Origin: Falsihalocynthiibacter sp042445055
GTDB lineage: Bacteria > Pseudomonadota > Alphaproteobacteria > Rhodobacterales > Rhodobacteraceae
Reading direction: 5' to 3'
DNA length: 64,000 nucleotides
Assembly: GCF_042445055.1 (NCBI RefSeq)
Contig: NZ_CP170339.1
Span: forward strand, 2,728,001 to 2,792,000
The notes under the pieces were generated by a model. It worked only from the letters and a program-made list of their open reading frames with translations, had not been told where the DNA came from and made no database searches. Shown piece by piece: positions 1 through 9,568 of the stretch. A program made the position numbers and the translations under genes. Position 1 is the stretch's first letter, and the number at the start of each line of letters is the position of its first letter.

Positions 1-1052
1 ACGGGTACATTGCATATGGAATGCGTCTATGGAAGCGGCGAACTCTTCAGCAATATTTCGGTAGGTTCCATCCCCTCACCTTTTGCGCAAAACCAGAAGA
101 CGCAATCAGGCGCGCCCACGAAGCGGGCCGCCCGCTCCTTGTCTGGGCGAACCGCGCCGATCCGTCGCTGTTAACGCATGCAAACACAACGCAAACGCCC
201 GTGATCCGCGCCGAGGACGGTTTTTTACGCTCTCACGGTCTAGGCGCGGATTTGGTTCCGCCGATGTCACTCATTACCGATAATTTAGGTGTCTATTACG
301 ACCCAAGAAGCGAGTCCCGATTAGAGCGCCTCATCGCGCAATCCACTGAGCTTTCTAGTGACAACTTGGAGCGCGCCGCACGCCTGCGGACACAGATCAT
401 TGAAACGGGGCTTAGCAAGTACAACTTGCAAACTGCCCCCCTCCCCCGATTGCCAGATGGCCACCGCATCCTTGTTGTGGGGCAGGTAGAGGATGACGCG
501 TCGATCAAACTGGGCTGTCAAAAAGTTTCAACAAATCGCGCCCTTCTCCAAGAAACCCGCCGCCGGAATCCTGATGCGGTGATCCTTTACAAGCCCCACC
601 CTGATACAGAAGCAGGGCTGCGCACCGGGGCAATCGCAGAGGCCGATGCGCTCGAGTTTTGTGATCTGGTTTTGAATGAGGCCGATCCGATTTCGGTGCT
701 CGAGGCAGTAAACGAAGTCTGGACCATGACGTCGCTTCTTGGCTTTGAGGCTCTGCTGCGCGGCATACCTGTTACCTGCCTTGGCACGCCATTTTATGCG
801 GGCTGGGGGCTAACGACGGACCTTGGCGAAGTTCCCGCACGGCGCACTGCTCAACCGCCGCTCGACGGTTTGGTCCACGCTGCCCTTATCGACGCGCCAC
901 GATATTTTGATCCGAAGACAGGGCTTCCCTGTCCGCCTGAACTTATTGTGCAGCGGCTTGGTGAAACGCCAGCCAAGCGCAGAGGCGGACTGAAATTATT
1001 GGCAAAACTACAAGGGGCCTTCGCTAGCCTCGCACCGCTTTGGCGACGTTAG
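1..1052 (+). CDS. kpsC: Capsule polysaccharide Kdo transferase, KpsC type, C-terminal module (5' partial)
   Basis: Retaining beta-Kdo glycosyltransferases of the KpsC family build the Kdo linker that joins group 2 capsule polysaccharide to lipid at the inner face of the membrane. The visible 343 residues carry the family pattern: an EDGFLRS block near residue 65, a NLGVYYDPR block near 90, KPHPDTE near 192 and a GFEALLRGIPV block near 241 followed by FYAGWGLT. Full KpsC has two such modules in about 670 residues, and this matches one. The reading frame (codons from base 3) stays open to the left edge with GYIAYG before the first Met at 21, so the gene almost certainly starts outside the window and this is its second module. 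Its stop overlaps the ribD stop by 4 bases (convergent). Confidence 0.85.
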   Translation, partial: GYIAYGMRLWKRRTLQQYFGRFHPLTFCAKPEDAIRRAHEAGRPLLVWANRADPSLLTHANTTQTPVIRAEDGFLRSHGLGADLVPPMSLITDNLGVYYDPRSESRLERLIAQSTELSSDNLERAARLRTQIIETGLSKYNLQTAPLPRLPDGHRILVVGQVEDDASIKLGCQKVSTNRALLQETRRRNPDAVILYKPHPDTEAGLRTGAIAEADALEFCDLVLNEADPISVLEAVNEVWTMTSLLGFEALLRGIPVTCLGTPFYAGWGLTTDLGEVPARRTAQPPLDGLVHAALIDAPRYFDPKTGLPCPPELIVQRLGETPAKRRGGLKLLAKLQGAFASLAPLWRR

Positions 1053-2152
1053 ATCACTTGCCAATGATGCAGCACATCATCCCCAATGGGACGCGCCTCA
1101 ATTAGCTTAAAGCGCGTCGCCTTAGGCAAATTCCGCAGCCCCATCGGGCCGATCCCGGCCATTCCATCTGCGCCGATCACCAGTCCCGCCGTATAGGTCA
1201 TCAAACGATCAACCAAACCAGCCGAGAGTAGCGACGCCGCGAGATGCCCGCCCCCCTCGCAATACACGCGGGTCAACCCTTCTGAAGCTAGAGACCGCAG
1301 CATCGCCTCGACCGATAACTGCCGCGACGCATCACGCTCAACCTCAATTAGTTTCGCGCCAAGACCTCGCCACGCATCCAGCATATAGTCGGAGACGTCC
1401 GCCGCATGGCAGACCCACAACGGAATTTCGCCAGCCGTGCGCGCTAGGTTTCCGCCAAGCGGAATATCAAGCCCCGCCGACGCCACCACACGGACGGGTT
1501 GGTGCGTCACGCCAATATCGCGCACGTTTAACATCGGATCATCCGTGCGCGCGGTGCCACCACCAACGAGCACCGCATCATGACGCGCACGCATGGCATG
1601 AACATGACGACGTGCTTCGGGGCCTGTGATCCACTTACTTTCACCGCTTTGGGTCGCGATTTTGCCGTCGATACTTGTGGCAATCTTGAGCGTTACAAAG
1701 GGAAGCCCACTTTCGCGCACCTTAAAAAATCCAGCATGAGATTGGCGGGCCTCTTCCTCAAGAATGCCTGTTGTTACGGTAATGCCTGCCGCTTCGAACA
1801 TCGCACGCGCACGGCCTGCGACACGCGCATCCAAATCCTCAATTGAATAGACAACCCGCGCTATTCCTGCGGCAATCAATGCCTCGGCGCACGGCCCTGT
1901 CTCGCCAGTATGCGTACAAGGCTCCAATGACACATAGGCCGTTGCGCCGCGGGCGGCCTCGCCAGCTTGGGATAAGGCAACCACCTCGGCGTGGGGGCGT
2001 CCGCCCTGCGCGGTCGCGCCTTCGGCAATTACCCTATTGTCGCGCACAAGCACGCACCCAACCGAAGGGTTCGGCCATGTCGTTCCTAGCCCCTGTGAAC
2101 CAAGAGCAATCGCACGGCGCATAAATCGGTTATCAATTGCAGTCTGAGGCAC
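1049..2152 (-). CDS. ribD: Bifunctional riboflavin biosynthesis deaminase/reductase RibD
   Basis: Cytosolic enzyme for steps two and three of riboflavin synthesis: deamination of the pyrimidine product of GTP cyclohydrolase II, then NADPH reduction of the ribosyl side chain. The N-terminal deaminase domain shows the zinc motif HAE near residue 50 and PCTHTGETGPC near 78. The C-terminal half is the RibD_C reductase, with SIDGKIAT, a GGGTARTDDP motif and a late GGGHLAASLL. About 370 residues is normal. The frame is open to a TTG at 2164; I prefer the GTG at 2152 because a GGGTGG stretch lies just before it, and the family usually starts close to the FMRRAI motif. It follows nrdR within a few bases, so the two are one transcript, as in related genomes. 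Confidence 0.93.
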   Translation of the reverse strand: MPQTAIDNRFMRRAIALGSQGLGTTWPNPSVGCVLVRDNRVIAEGATAQGGRPHAEVVALSQAGEAARGATAYVSLEPCTHTGETGPCAEALIAAGIARVVYSIEDLDARVAGRARAMFEAAGITVTTGILEEEARQSHAGFFKVRESGLPFVTLKIATSIDGKIATQSGESKWITGPEARRHVHAMRARHDAVLVGGGTARTDDPMLNVRDIGVTHQPVRVVASAGLDIPLGGNLARTAGEIPLWVCHAADVSDYMLDAWRGLGAKLIEVERDASRQLSVEAMLRSLASEGLTRVYCEGGGHLAASLLSAGLVDRLMTYTAGLVIGADGMAGIGPMGLRNLPKATRFKLIEARPIGDDVLHHWQVI

Positions 2153-2167
2153 AGAGCCACCCAATGC

Positions 2168-2635
2168 CTAGTCGTCCTTGGGCGCAGGAGGGCGCAACTC
2201 GCTCACGAATTTGTCGAAATCATCCGCAGCTTGGAAGTTCTTATACACGCTCGCAAAGCGCACATAGGCAACGGTATCAATCCGCGCGAGAGCCTCCATC
2301 ACAATCTCACCAATCGTGCCCGACTTGATATCGGCCTCGCCCATACTTTCAAGGCGGCGCACAATGCCAGAGATCATCTGGTCCATACGCTCGCGCTCTA
2401 CTGGGCGTTTTTGCAATGAAATGCGTACCGAGCGCTCTAGCTTGTCGCGATCAAATTCTTCGCGTCGTCCATTGCTCTTGATCACCACGAGATCGCGCAA
2501 TTGAACGCGCTCATACGTCGTAAATCGTCCGCCGCAAGCAGGACAAAAACGGCGGCGCCTGATGGCTACGTGATCCTCGGCTGGACGTGAATCTTTAACT
2601 TGTGTGTCAACGTTTCCGCAAAATGGGCAGCGCAT
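2168..2635 (-). CDS. nrdR: Transcriptional repressor NrdR
   Basis: Zinc-ribbon/ATP-cone repressor of ribonucleotide reductase genes; it senses ATP/dATP and binds NrdR boxes. Seen here: MRCPFCGN at the N terminus with the second pair CPACGGRFTTYER (four Cys zinc ribbon), then the ATP-cone beginning VIKSNGRREEFDRDKL. About 155 residues is the family length. A GTG two codons upstream lies inside the AAGGGAG ribosome site, so the ATG at 2635, five bases after that site, is the start. It is the first gene of the nrdR-ribD pair. Confidence 0.96.
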   Translation of the reverse strand: MRCPFCGNVDTQVKDSRPAEDHVAIRRRRFCPACGGRFTTYERVQLRDLVVIKSNGRREEFDRDKLERSVRISLQKRPVERERMDQMISGIVRRLESMGEADIKSGTIGEIVMEALARIDTVAYVRFASVYKNFQAADDFDKFVSELRPPAPKDD

Positions 2636-2765
2636 GGCCACTCCCTTGGGCTAGTTAAAATGTTTTCCACAGGTACTATAGGACAGCCGCGAAGAGTTGG
2701 GTAGTCCCGAAATCGAGGCACAAAATAGAGGGGGGAAACTGTTGCGCAAGTGATTCAGCCCGACA

Positions 2766-2799
2766 TGAAAAAGGGCGCGCCGCCAATAGCAACGCGCCC
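2766..2799 (-). terminator. Rho-independent terminator of the lipoprotein gene
   Basis: On the minus strand, just after the lipoprotein stop, a GGGCGCG/CGCGCCC stem (2773-2779 with 2793-2799) is followed by TTTTTC. This is a textbook intrinsic terminator. Confidence 0.8.
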
Positions 2800-2823
2800 A
2801 ATCGATTCACCAATTGGTGTGTA

Positions 2824-3282
2824 TTAGCGTAGCGGATCAAAGAATGTCGGGCATTGCGTACGCGCATGCTCCGCACCCCAGTTTTCCCCGACGCGCTTAA
2901 TAGACATCGTTAGACCATTGGATTGTGCCGCCGCTGCAGCTTGAAGCTGTGCATCAGGGGCGACGGTGAAGCCAGCAGTCTTGCCGCTATTGGACAGATA
3001 CCCTGCTCCATATGGAGTTTCGAGATAGATACGTGAGGCCGGGCCTACGCCCATACCTTGGATTGCATACTCGCCAGCGGCACACCAATAATCGGAGCCA
3101 CCACGCCCAGCGCGTTGCTGAACTTCAAAACGACCAGGAACAGAAGGGTCGCCGTAAACAACCATGTTGTTGCTTGCAATAAATCGATTAGGGCCAGCGC
3201 CACCTGAACCACCAGAAACAGTCGCCGAGCAAGCACTTAATCCAACAAGAGCCAAAACGGCCGCAGCTTTAAAAACAGTCAT
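2824..3282 (-). CDS. Small outer-membrane or periplasmic lipoprotein, unknown function
   Basis: I do not recognise a named family. From the Met at 3282 the protein is about 152 residues. It starts with a charged and hydrophobic signal (MTVFKAAAVLALVG) ending in the lipobox LSAC, then a Gly/Ser-rich linker (SGGSGGAG) and a compact domain with two further Cys (WCAAGEY near residue 67 and TQCPTF near the end) that could form a disulfide. A longer start at 3297 would add five residues before the signal and looks wrong. It is a single gene with its own terminator. Similar short proteins are common in roseobacters as hypothetical lipoproteins, which is family recollection and not shown here. Confidence 0.75.
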   Translation of the reverse strand: MTVFKAAAVLALVGLSACSATVSGGSGGAGPNRFIASNNMVVYGDPSVPGRFEVQQRAGRGGSDYWCAAGEYAIQGMGVGPASRIYLETPYGAGYLSNSGKTAGFTVAPDAQLQAAAAAQSNGLTMSIKRVGENWGAEHARTQCPTFFDPLR

Positions 3283-3417
3283 GAGCCAGATTCCCACTAT
3301 AAGTGTAAATAATATCCTAATTGTATAAATGGGTTAGAGAAGAACGTCCACTCATTCGCGTTCACATTTTCAAGACGGCCGAACAATTGGCGTTCACACA
3401 AACTCCAGTTTCAACAC

Positions 3418-3834
3418 TTAGGAATTGAACATTTGCGCCACCACACGGCGATGATGTGGACTGTCGCGATGCTCGAATAGGTAAATACCCTGCCAAGTCC
3501 CAAGCGCCATCTGCCCACCGATTACTGGAATAGAAAGGCTTATCGGCAGCATAGAAGCCTTGATATGTGCTGGCATGTCATCAGGCCCCTCATATGTATG
3601 GGTCAGATAGGACATCGACGGATCGGACGTGGGCGGCACCAAGCGCCGATAAAAATTCTGGAGGTCAGTTTGAACCTCGGGGTCTGCGTTTTCCTGAATA
3701 AGAAGACTCGCGGAGGTGTGTTGAACAAACAGGGTCAGCAAACCAGTTCCCGAAACCCATCGCGCGACCTGATCGGTGAACTCATAAAGCCCAGCGCCGT
3801 GGGTCTGAATTGTAAATTCGCTATGTGTCGTCAT
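3418..3834 (-). CDS. YjbQ/UPF0047 family protein
   Basis: 138 residues, the usual size for this small cytosolic family (secondary thiamine-phosphate synthase, YjbQ). Seen: the diagnostic block LFVQHTSASLLIQENADPEV near residues 36-55, the central YEGPDDMPAHIKASML near 82, and GTWQGIYLFEHRD near 113. The conserved His residues in these motifs define the family's putative active site. The true biological reaction is uncertain: the thiamine-phosphate synthase activity is a weak activity reported for relatives. It lies downstream of rpoD on the same strand but after a strong terminator, so it is probably transcribed separately. Confidence 0.9.
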   Translation of the reverse strand: MTTHSEFTIQTHGAGLYEFTDQVARWVSGTGLLTLFVQHTSASLLIQENADPEVQTDLQNFYRRLVPPTSDPSMSYLTHTYEGPDDMPAHIKASMLPISLSIPVIGGQMALGTWQGIYLFEHRDSPHHRRVVAQMFNS

Positions 3835-3850
3835 AGTACCGTCAACCCAA

Positions 3851-3876
3851 GAAAAAAGCGCCCCCGAAGGGGCGCC
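3851..3876 (-). terminator. Rho-independent terminator after rpoD
   Basis: The minus strand reads a GCGCCCC stem (3869-3875 with 3858-3864) around a TTCG tetraloop, followed by TTTTTTC. It lies directly after the rpoD stop at 3882. Confidence 0.88.
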
Positions 3877-3881
3877 TCATA

Positions 3882-5873
3882 TCATTGATCCAAGAAGCTG
3901 CGCAGCTTGCGGCTACGGCTTGGATGCTTGAGTTTGCGGAGCGCTTTAGCCTCGATCTGGCGGATACGCTCGCGTGTCACCGAGAACTGCTGACCGACCT
4001 CTTCGAGTGTGTGGTCAGTGTTCATGCCGATACCGAAACGCATCCGCAGAACACGCTCCTCGCGCGGTGTAAGCGAAGCCAAGACACGCGTCGTGGTCTC
4101 TTTGAGGTTCTCTTGGATCGCGGAGTCCAGTGGCAGGATCGCGTTCTTGTCCTCAATGAAATCACCGAGCTGGCTATCTTCTTCGTCACCAATTGGAGTT
4201 TCGAGTGAGATCGGCTCCTTGGCGATTTTCATCACTTTGCGGACCTTCTCAAGCGGCATCTGAAGCTTGGCTGCCAGTTCCTCTGGTGTCGGCTCGCGGC
4301 CGATTTCGTGCAGCATCTGACGACCTGTACGCACCAGCTTGTTGATCGTTTCGATCATGTGAACCGGAATACGGATCGTGCGCGCCTGATCCGCAATAGA
4401 GCGCGTGATCGCCTGACGGATCCACCATGTCGCATAAGTCGAGAACTTGTATCCGCGACGGTATTCAAACTTGTCCACCGCCTTCATGAGGCCAATGTTA
4501 CCTTCTTGGATAAGATCGAGGAATTGAAGGCCACGGTTGGTGTATTTCTTGGCAATAGAGATCACGAGGCGAAGGTTGGCTTCGACCATTTCCTTCTTGG
4601 CCTGACGCGCCTCTTTCTCACCTTTTTGAACCTGCTGAACAATACGGCGGAATTCCGAAATATCGAGGCCGACATATTGCCCGACTTGCGCCATCTCTGT
4701 GCGCAACTCGGCGACCTTATCGCTCGAACGCTCAATAAAGCTCTGCCAACCACGGCCGGACTTTTCAGACATTTCTTCGAGCCATGACGGATCAAGCTCA
4801 CGCCCGCGATAGGCGTCGACAAACTCGCGGCGGTTAATGCGCGCTTGGTCAGCAAGCTTCACGACGGAGCTGTCGATCGACATAATGCGACGATTAATCC
4901 CGTAAAGCTGGTCGATCAGCGCATCTACACGGTTGTTATGCAGATGAAGCTCGTTCACCAGTTTAACGATCTCTGCGCGGAGCGTTTGATATGTGTCCTC
5001 GGCTTTCGTCGAGAAACTCTCATCTTCGTTCAGCGTTGCAGAGATACGGATATCCTGCATCTCCGACAGCTTTTCGTAATCACGCGCAATTTGGTCGAGC
5101 GTCTCAAGAACACGCGGTTTAAGGGCGGCTTCCATCGCGGCCAGCGACATGTTGGCCTGTTCGTCCTCATCATCGTCATCATCCGTGGCGATCGGATTAC
5201 CATCGGCGTCAAGCTCGGTGGTTGGTTCTTTTTTGTCTGCGCCCGCAGCGGGTGCAACGTTCAGGCCGGAAACGACAGGCTCTTGTGCGTCCTCGTCATC
5301 TTCGCCGATGGTGTTGCCGAATGTTGTCTCAAGGTCGATCACATCGCGCAGCAAAATGTCTTCGCTCAGAAGCTCGTCACGCCAGATCGTAATCGCTTGG
5401 AACGTCAGAGGGCTTTCGCAGAGGCCTGCGATCATCGTGTTGCGGCCCGCCTCGATGCGTTTCGCAATCGCGATCTCGCCTTCACGAGAGAGCAATTCAA
5501 CCGAGCCCATCTCACGAAGATACATCCGCACTGGGTCATCGGTGCGATCCAGAACTTCGGTGGTTGTTGAGGTGGTCGTAACTTCACGGTTGCCCGATGC
5601 TTCGACGACGGCAGTGCTGCCCTTCTCTTCTTCTTCCGCCTCTTCGTCTTCAATGATGTTGATACCCATTTCAGAGAGCATCGACATCACGTCTTCGATT
5701 TGGTCGGTAGAAACCTGATCCGGCGGCAAAACCTGATTGAGCTGATCATATGTAATGTAGCCGCGCTCGCGCGCATCCGCGATCATCTTCTTGACGGCGG
5801 CTTGGCTCATGTCCATGCCCGCTTCTGCGTCTTGGTCGTCTCGTTTACGGTCGTCTATATCTTTGGCGGCCAT
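3882..5873 (-). CDS. rpoD: RNA polymerase primary sigma factor RpoD (sigma-70)
   Basis: Housekeeping sigma factor that directs RNA polymerase to -35/-10 promoters. 663 residues with the full group 1 layout: region 1.1 at the N terminus (about 25-80), an acidic linker rich in Glu/Asp (about 75-90 and 195-240), region 1.2 with DDPVRMYLREMG near 112, the non-conserved insert, regions 2.1-2.4 with NLRLVISIAKKYTNRGLQF and TYATWWIRQAITR, region 3, and region 4.2 with the helix-turn-helix TLEEVGQQFSVTRERIRQIE close to the C terminus. The ATG at 5873 has GGAG six bases upstream. It sits 123 bases after dnaG, the usual dnaG-rpoD macromolecular-synthesis arrangement. Confidence 0.98.
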   Translation of the reverse strand: MAAKDIDDRKRDDQDAEAGMDMSQAAVKKMIADARERGYITYDQLNQVLPPDQVSTDQIEDVMSMLSEMGINIIEDEEAEEEEKGSTAVVEASGNREVTTTSTTTEVLDRTDDPVRMYLREMGSVELLSREGEIAIAKRIEAGRNTMIAGLCESPLTFQAITIWRDELLSEDILLRDVIDLETTFGNTIGEDDEDAQEPVVSGLNVAPAAGADKKEPTTELDADGNPIATDDDDDEDEQANMSLAAMEAALKPRVLETLDQIARDYEKLSEMQDIRISATLNEDESFSTKAEDTYQTLRAEIVKLVNELHLHNNRVDALIDQLYGINRRIMSIDSSVVKLADQARINRREFVDAYRGRELDPSWLEEMSEKSGRGWQSFIERSSDKVAELRTEMAQVGQYVGLDISEFRRIVQQVQKGEKEARQAKKEMVEANLRLVISIAKKYTNRGLQFLDLIQEGNIGLMKAVDKFEYRRGYKFSTYATWWIRQAITRSIADQARTIRIPVHMIETINKLVRTGRQMLHEIGREPTPEELAAKLQMPLEKVRKVMKIAKEPISLETPIGDEEDSQLGDFIEDKNAILPLDSAIQENLKETTTRVLASLTPREERVLRMRFGIGMNTDHTLEEVGQQFSVTRERIRQIEAKALRKLKHPSRSRKLRSFLDQ

Positions 5874-5996
5874 TCATAGCTCCTACAAAAGCGTCGGGTA
5901 GCGAATCACGTCTTGTTACGAATCAACAACGCGAATCGCTGATTCGCAACTGGTTTACTCTGTTTTCCTTACGTGTTCCTCACCAAACGCGCATTT

Positions 5997-8009
5997 TCAT
6001 GTGTCTTTTCGTCCAAAAAGACCCGTTTTCGCCAATACTGCGTCTAATGCAGATCGTTCGCTGCGCACCATGGGGGCTCCGTTCTCTCCGACGTCGTATT
6101 CCGCAGAGTCCTCCCCTTCGCTGCGTTCCGCTCGGTTTCTGGTCTCGGCAGCTTGCGACAGTCGGAAAGTCACGTCCTCACCTGCATGCCCCTCCAGATC
6201 ACGAATTGCTTCGGAAACTTCGCGTTGCGCGCCACGGCGCGCCAACAGCTTGGCCATTTCCTCGGCTACGCATAGCTCGGCAAGGTCCGACTTGTCGGGG
6301 TTTCTGATCCCGGGTGCAAGTTGGACATGGCGCGGACGTAGCAAGTTTTCAAGGGCGTCTGGGCCAACTGCATTAAATACTTCCTCTTCGACATCGCAAT
6401 GCGGCGAGACCCGCAGCAACACGTCGCGGATCAAGTTCAACTCGGGCGTCGAGAACTCATACCGCTCGATTTGCAACTCGAAGCGTTCAATCAAATGCGG
6501 GTTACGCATGATCGTTGCGAGTACCACGCATTCGCGCAGAACATCCGCTGCGGAATCCGTGCCCGTTACAAGCAGCGACGTCTTGGTCACTGGCTGCACT
6601 GTCGGGCCTTGGTTCCAGCCCCCTTTGCCGCCCTTGCCGCGCACAAAACCACCACGGGACTTGTTAAACGGTTGCTTATTGTAAGGGCGATGTTCAAATC
6701 GCGGAGGCTCTGACGTTTGCGGGGTTGTGCCAAACAATTCCCAACGCATCCGCTTAAGATCTTCTGCGTAATGTCCTCGGATCGAGGGATCGCGGATTTT
6801 CTTGATCGCCTCGCGCAGCGATTTATCAAGTGCGGCCTTGCGTTCGGGGCTATCGAATGACTTGCCCTCGACTTCGCGCTGCCAAAGGAGCTGTACCATC
6901 GGCATAGCACCATCCAGCAACTCCTGCATTTTGCCGTTGCCTTCGGCCTTTAGAACATCATCGGGGTCCTGCCCCTCTGGCATGACAGCAAAGCGCAAAC
7001 TCTGCCCCGCTTCCAGCAAAGGCAACGCAATATCGATCACGCGCATCGCGGCCCGCAGACCCGCTTTGTCCCCGTCAAGCGCGATAATGGGTTCTGGCGC
7101 GATACGCCAAAGTAGACGCAACTGATCCTCGGTTATTGCCGTTCCCAGCGGGGCGACGCTTGCCTTGAACCCTGCTTCCGATAGGGCAATTACATCCATG
7201 TACCCTTCGGCAACGATAAGGTTGCCCGACTTGCCCGAGGCCTCTCTGGCTTGGCCGTGATTGAACAGGCTACGGCCCTTATCAAACAAGAGCGTTTCGG
7301 GCGAGTTTAGGTATTTCGCACGCGCGTTCGGATCTAGTGAGCGGCCACCTAACGCAATGGCACGCCCCCTTGCGTCGCGGATGGGGAAAATTATGCGCCC
7401 ACGGAAACGATCATAGGGCGCGCCGCCGTCCTCCGGAACCGCACATAGCCCCGCCTCAATGATCAACTCAGGCGCAATTCCCTTACCGGTCAAATGCGAA
7501 AATAAAGCCTGACGCGCGTCCGGAGAAAAGCCGATCTCCCAGCGTTCCTGCGCCTGTACAGGCAGCCCACGGCGATCAAGGTAAGCGCGCGCGCTCTCTG
7601 CGGCAGCGGTTTTAAGTTGGAGGCGGAAAAACTGAACGGCTTGCTCCATCACGGCCGCCAATTCGGTTCTACGGTCCTGCTTTTCCTGCGCTTTTGGATC
7701 GCGCGCGGGCATAGTCATTCCGCTTTCGCGCGCCAGAATCTCGACCGCTTCCATAAAGTCCACATTTTCCGTTTCCCGAACGAAACTTATGGCGTCGCCT
7801 TTGGCATGACAGCCAAAGCAATAGTAGAATCCCTTGCGGTCATCGACATGAAATGATGCCGATTTTTCCTGATGAAACGGGCATGGCGCCCACATGTCGC
7901 CTTTACCCTGATTTGACTTGCGGGTGTCCCACATGACCTTGCGCCCGACCACCTGCGAAAGTGATGTGCGCGTTCGTAGCTCGTCAAGAAATCCTGGGGG
8001 TAAACTCAT
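5997..8009 (-). CDS. dnaG: DNA primase DnaG
   Basis: Makes RNA primers for chromosomal replication. 670 residues. The CHC2 zinc-binding domain shows C43-x2-H46 (CPFHQEKS) and C64-x2-C67 (FYYCFGCHAKG). The TOPRIM catalytic core carries VAEGYMDVIAL near 265 and the ALDGDKAG acidic motif near 315. The C-terminal helicase-binding part is poorly conserved, with a Gly/Lys-rich linker (FNKSRGGFVRGKGGKGG) near 445-465. It lies upstream of rpoD on the same strand; the gap of 123 bases leaves room for a separate rpoD promoter. Confidence 0.98.
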   Translation of the reverse strand: MSLPPGFLDELRTRTSLSQVVGRKVMWDTRKSNQGKGDMWAPCPFHQEKSASFHVDDRKGFYYCFGCHAKGDAISFVRETENVDFMEAVEILARESGMTMPARDPKAQEKQDRRTELAAVMEQAVQFFRLQLKTAAAESARAYLDRRGLPVQAQERWEIGFSPDARQALFSHLTGKGIAPELIIEAGLCAVPEDGGAPYDRFRGRIIFPIRDARGRAIALGGRSLDPNARAKYLNSPETLLFDKGRSLFNHGQAREASGKSGNLIVAEGYMDVIALSEAGFKASVAPLGTAITEDQLRLLWRIAPEPIIALDGDKAGLRAAMRVIDIALPLLEAGQSLRFAVMPEGQDPDDVLKAEGNGKMQELLDGAMPMVQLLWQREVEGKSFDSPERKAALDKSLREAIKKIRDPSIRGHYAEDLKRMRWELFGTTPQTSEPPRFEHRPYNKQPFNKSRGGFVRGKGGKGGWNQGPTVQPVTKTSLLVTGTDSAADVLRECVVLATIMRNPHLIERFELQIERYEFSTPELNLIRDVLLRVSPHCDVEEEVFNAVGPDALENLLRPRHVQLAPGIRNPDKSDLAELCVAEEMAKLLARRGAQREVSEAIRDLEGHAGEDVTFRLSQAAETRNRAERSEGEDSAEYDVGENGAPMVRSERSALDAVLAKTGLFGRKDT

Positions 8010-8098
8010 GGCGCGCAGTATCCCCCGCAGTCCAGCCAGAGTCTAGCGCTTGTTGCGCGAGCGTGTTCACATTTGATGTAGATTTCACCCCGCAATGT

Positions 8099-8131
8099 GG
8101 CATCAGCCGCAGTTCTCCCGCGGCTGATGCC
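8099..8131 (-). terminator. Long perfect hairpin after the glutamate dehydrogenase gene
   Basis: Twelve-base perfect inverted repeat (8099-8110 with 8120-8131) with a 9-base loop, 7 bases after the dehydrogenase stop on the minus strand. There is no T run after it, so termination may be weak or Rho-assisted; it could also protect the mRNA 3' end. Confidence 0.5.
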
Positions 8132-8137
8132 AGTGTT

Positions 8138-9568
8138 CTAAAGGCCCTTCGCGCGATAGCTCGCGGCGACTTTCTCAATGGACACAATATAAGCAGCGGT
8201 GCGCAAATCGGTGACGTCGTCGCGTGTGTGCCAAACCGCCCGCATTGATTGATAAGCTGCGCGCATGGTGTCATCCAGCCCTGAGCGCACAAGCTCCAAC
8301 TCATCAGCACCTTTAAGGTATTTTTCCTTGAAATCAGGTGAAAGCGTCCATCCCAGATCCTTGTTGGCCGAGAGCCGTTCAAGCTCGTCAACAACAAGTT
8401 GGTGCCGCCCCTCTTCCTGACGGCGCTGCATCCGACCAAAACGAATGTGGCTAAGGTTCTTGACCCACTCAAAATAGGAAACGGTCACGCCGCCTGCGTT
8501 TGCGTACATATCCGGAATGATCACACACCCCTTCTCGCGCAGAATCTGATCCGCACCAGCGGTAACCGGACCGTTCGCCGCCTCGATAATCAATGGTGCT
8601 TTGACTCGCGCAGCATTCTTGAGGTTTATCACGCCCTCAAGTGCGGCGGGGATCAGAATATCGCACTCGTGCTCCAGAAGTTTTGCGCCGTCTTTAACAT
8701 ACTTGGCATTCGGGAAACCGGTCACGCCTCCGTGTCCCGCGATCCAGTGATGAACCGCCTCAACGTCCAAGCCATCTTCGTCCAGTAGCGCACCGTCATG
8801 CTCTACAATGCCGATAATCTTGGCGCCGTCTTCTTCGGAAAGGAACTTGGCAGCATGATATCCCACATTCCCCAAACCCTGCACGATTATCCGTTTTCCG
8901 TCCAACTTGCCCGACAACCGCGCAGCTGCGACGTCTGTTTTGTGGCGGAAAAATTCCTGAAGCGCATATTGCACACCGCGCCCAGTTGCCTCGATACGTC
9001 CTGCGATACCGCCAGCGTTCAATGGCTTGCCCGTCACACAGGCCCGCGCATTGATGTCCGTGGTGTTCATTCGGGAATACTGATCGGCAATCCACGCCAT
9101 TTCACGTTCACCCGTTCCCATATCAGGTGCGGGAACGTTCTGGCTTGGGTGGATCAGGTCACGCTTGACCAACTCATAGGCAAATCGGCGCGTGATAAGC
9201 TCAAGTTCATGCGCATCGTACTCGCGCGGATCAATACACAGCCCGCCTTTCGATCCACCAAACGGCGCCTCAACCAACGCGCACTTATACGTCATCAATG
9301 CCGCGAGTGCCTCAACCTCATCCTGCGAAACACCCATCGAAAAACGAATGCCGCCTTTCACGGGCTCCATATGCTCGGAGTGCACCGACCGATACCCCGT
9401 GAACGTCTGGATTTTACCGCGCAGCCGCACACCAAATCGAACAGTATAGGTTGCATTACAAACACGAATCTTTTCTTCGAGCCCCGGAGACAGTTCAAGT
9501 AATGCCACCGCCCGATTGAACATCAGATCAACTGATTCTCGAAAGGTTGTTTCTTGGATTACGGTCAC
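8138..9568 (-). CDS. Glu/Leu/Phe/Val family dehydrogenase (glutamate dehydrogenase)
   Basis: Catalyses reversible oxidative deamination of glutamate to 2-oxoglutarate and ammonia, linking carbon and nitrogen metabolism. 476 residues: an N-terminal dimerisation/substrate domain with GGIRF near 72, the catalytic Lys motif PFGGSKGGLCIDP near 102-114, and DMGTGEREMAW near 148; then the Rossmann domain with IVQGLGNVGYHAAKFL near 232 and the late NAGGVTVSYFEW motif near 361. The start is GTG at 9568 with AGGAGGG six to seven bases upstream. Length and motifs fit catabolic NAD-type glutamate dehydrogenases; cofactor choice cannot be told by reading. It is monocistronic. Confidence 0.93.
   Translation of the reverse strand: MTVIQETTFRESVDLMFNRAVALLELSPGLEEKIRVCNATYTVRFGVRLRGKIQTFTGYRSVHSEHMEPVKGGIRFSMGVSQDEVEALAALMTYKCALVEAPFGGSKGGLCIDPREYDAHELELITRRFAYELVKRDLIHPSQNVPAPDMGTGEREMAWIADQYSRMNTTDINARACVTGKPLNAGGIAGRIEATGRGVQYALQEFFRHKTDVAAARLSGKLDGKRIIVQGLGNVGYHAAKFLSEEDGAKIIGIVEHDGALLDEDGLDVEAVHHWIAGHGGVTGFPNAKYVKDGAKLLEHECDILIPAALEGVINLKNAARVKAPLIIEAANGPVTAGADQILREKGCVIIPDMYANAGGVTVSYFEWVKNLSHIRFGRMQRRQEEGRHQLVVDELERLSANKDLGWTLSPDFKEKYLKGADELELVRSGLDDTMRAAYQSMRAVWHTRDDVTDLRTAAYIVSIEKVAASYRAKGL

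Noticed and set aside
4845..5570. 241-residue frame antisense to rpoD
   Set aside because: It lies wholly inside the strongly supported rpoD gene on the other strand; its composition is what the GC-skewed codon use of rpoD produces.
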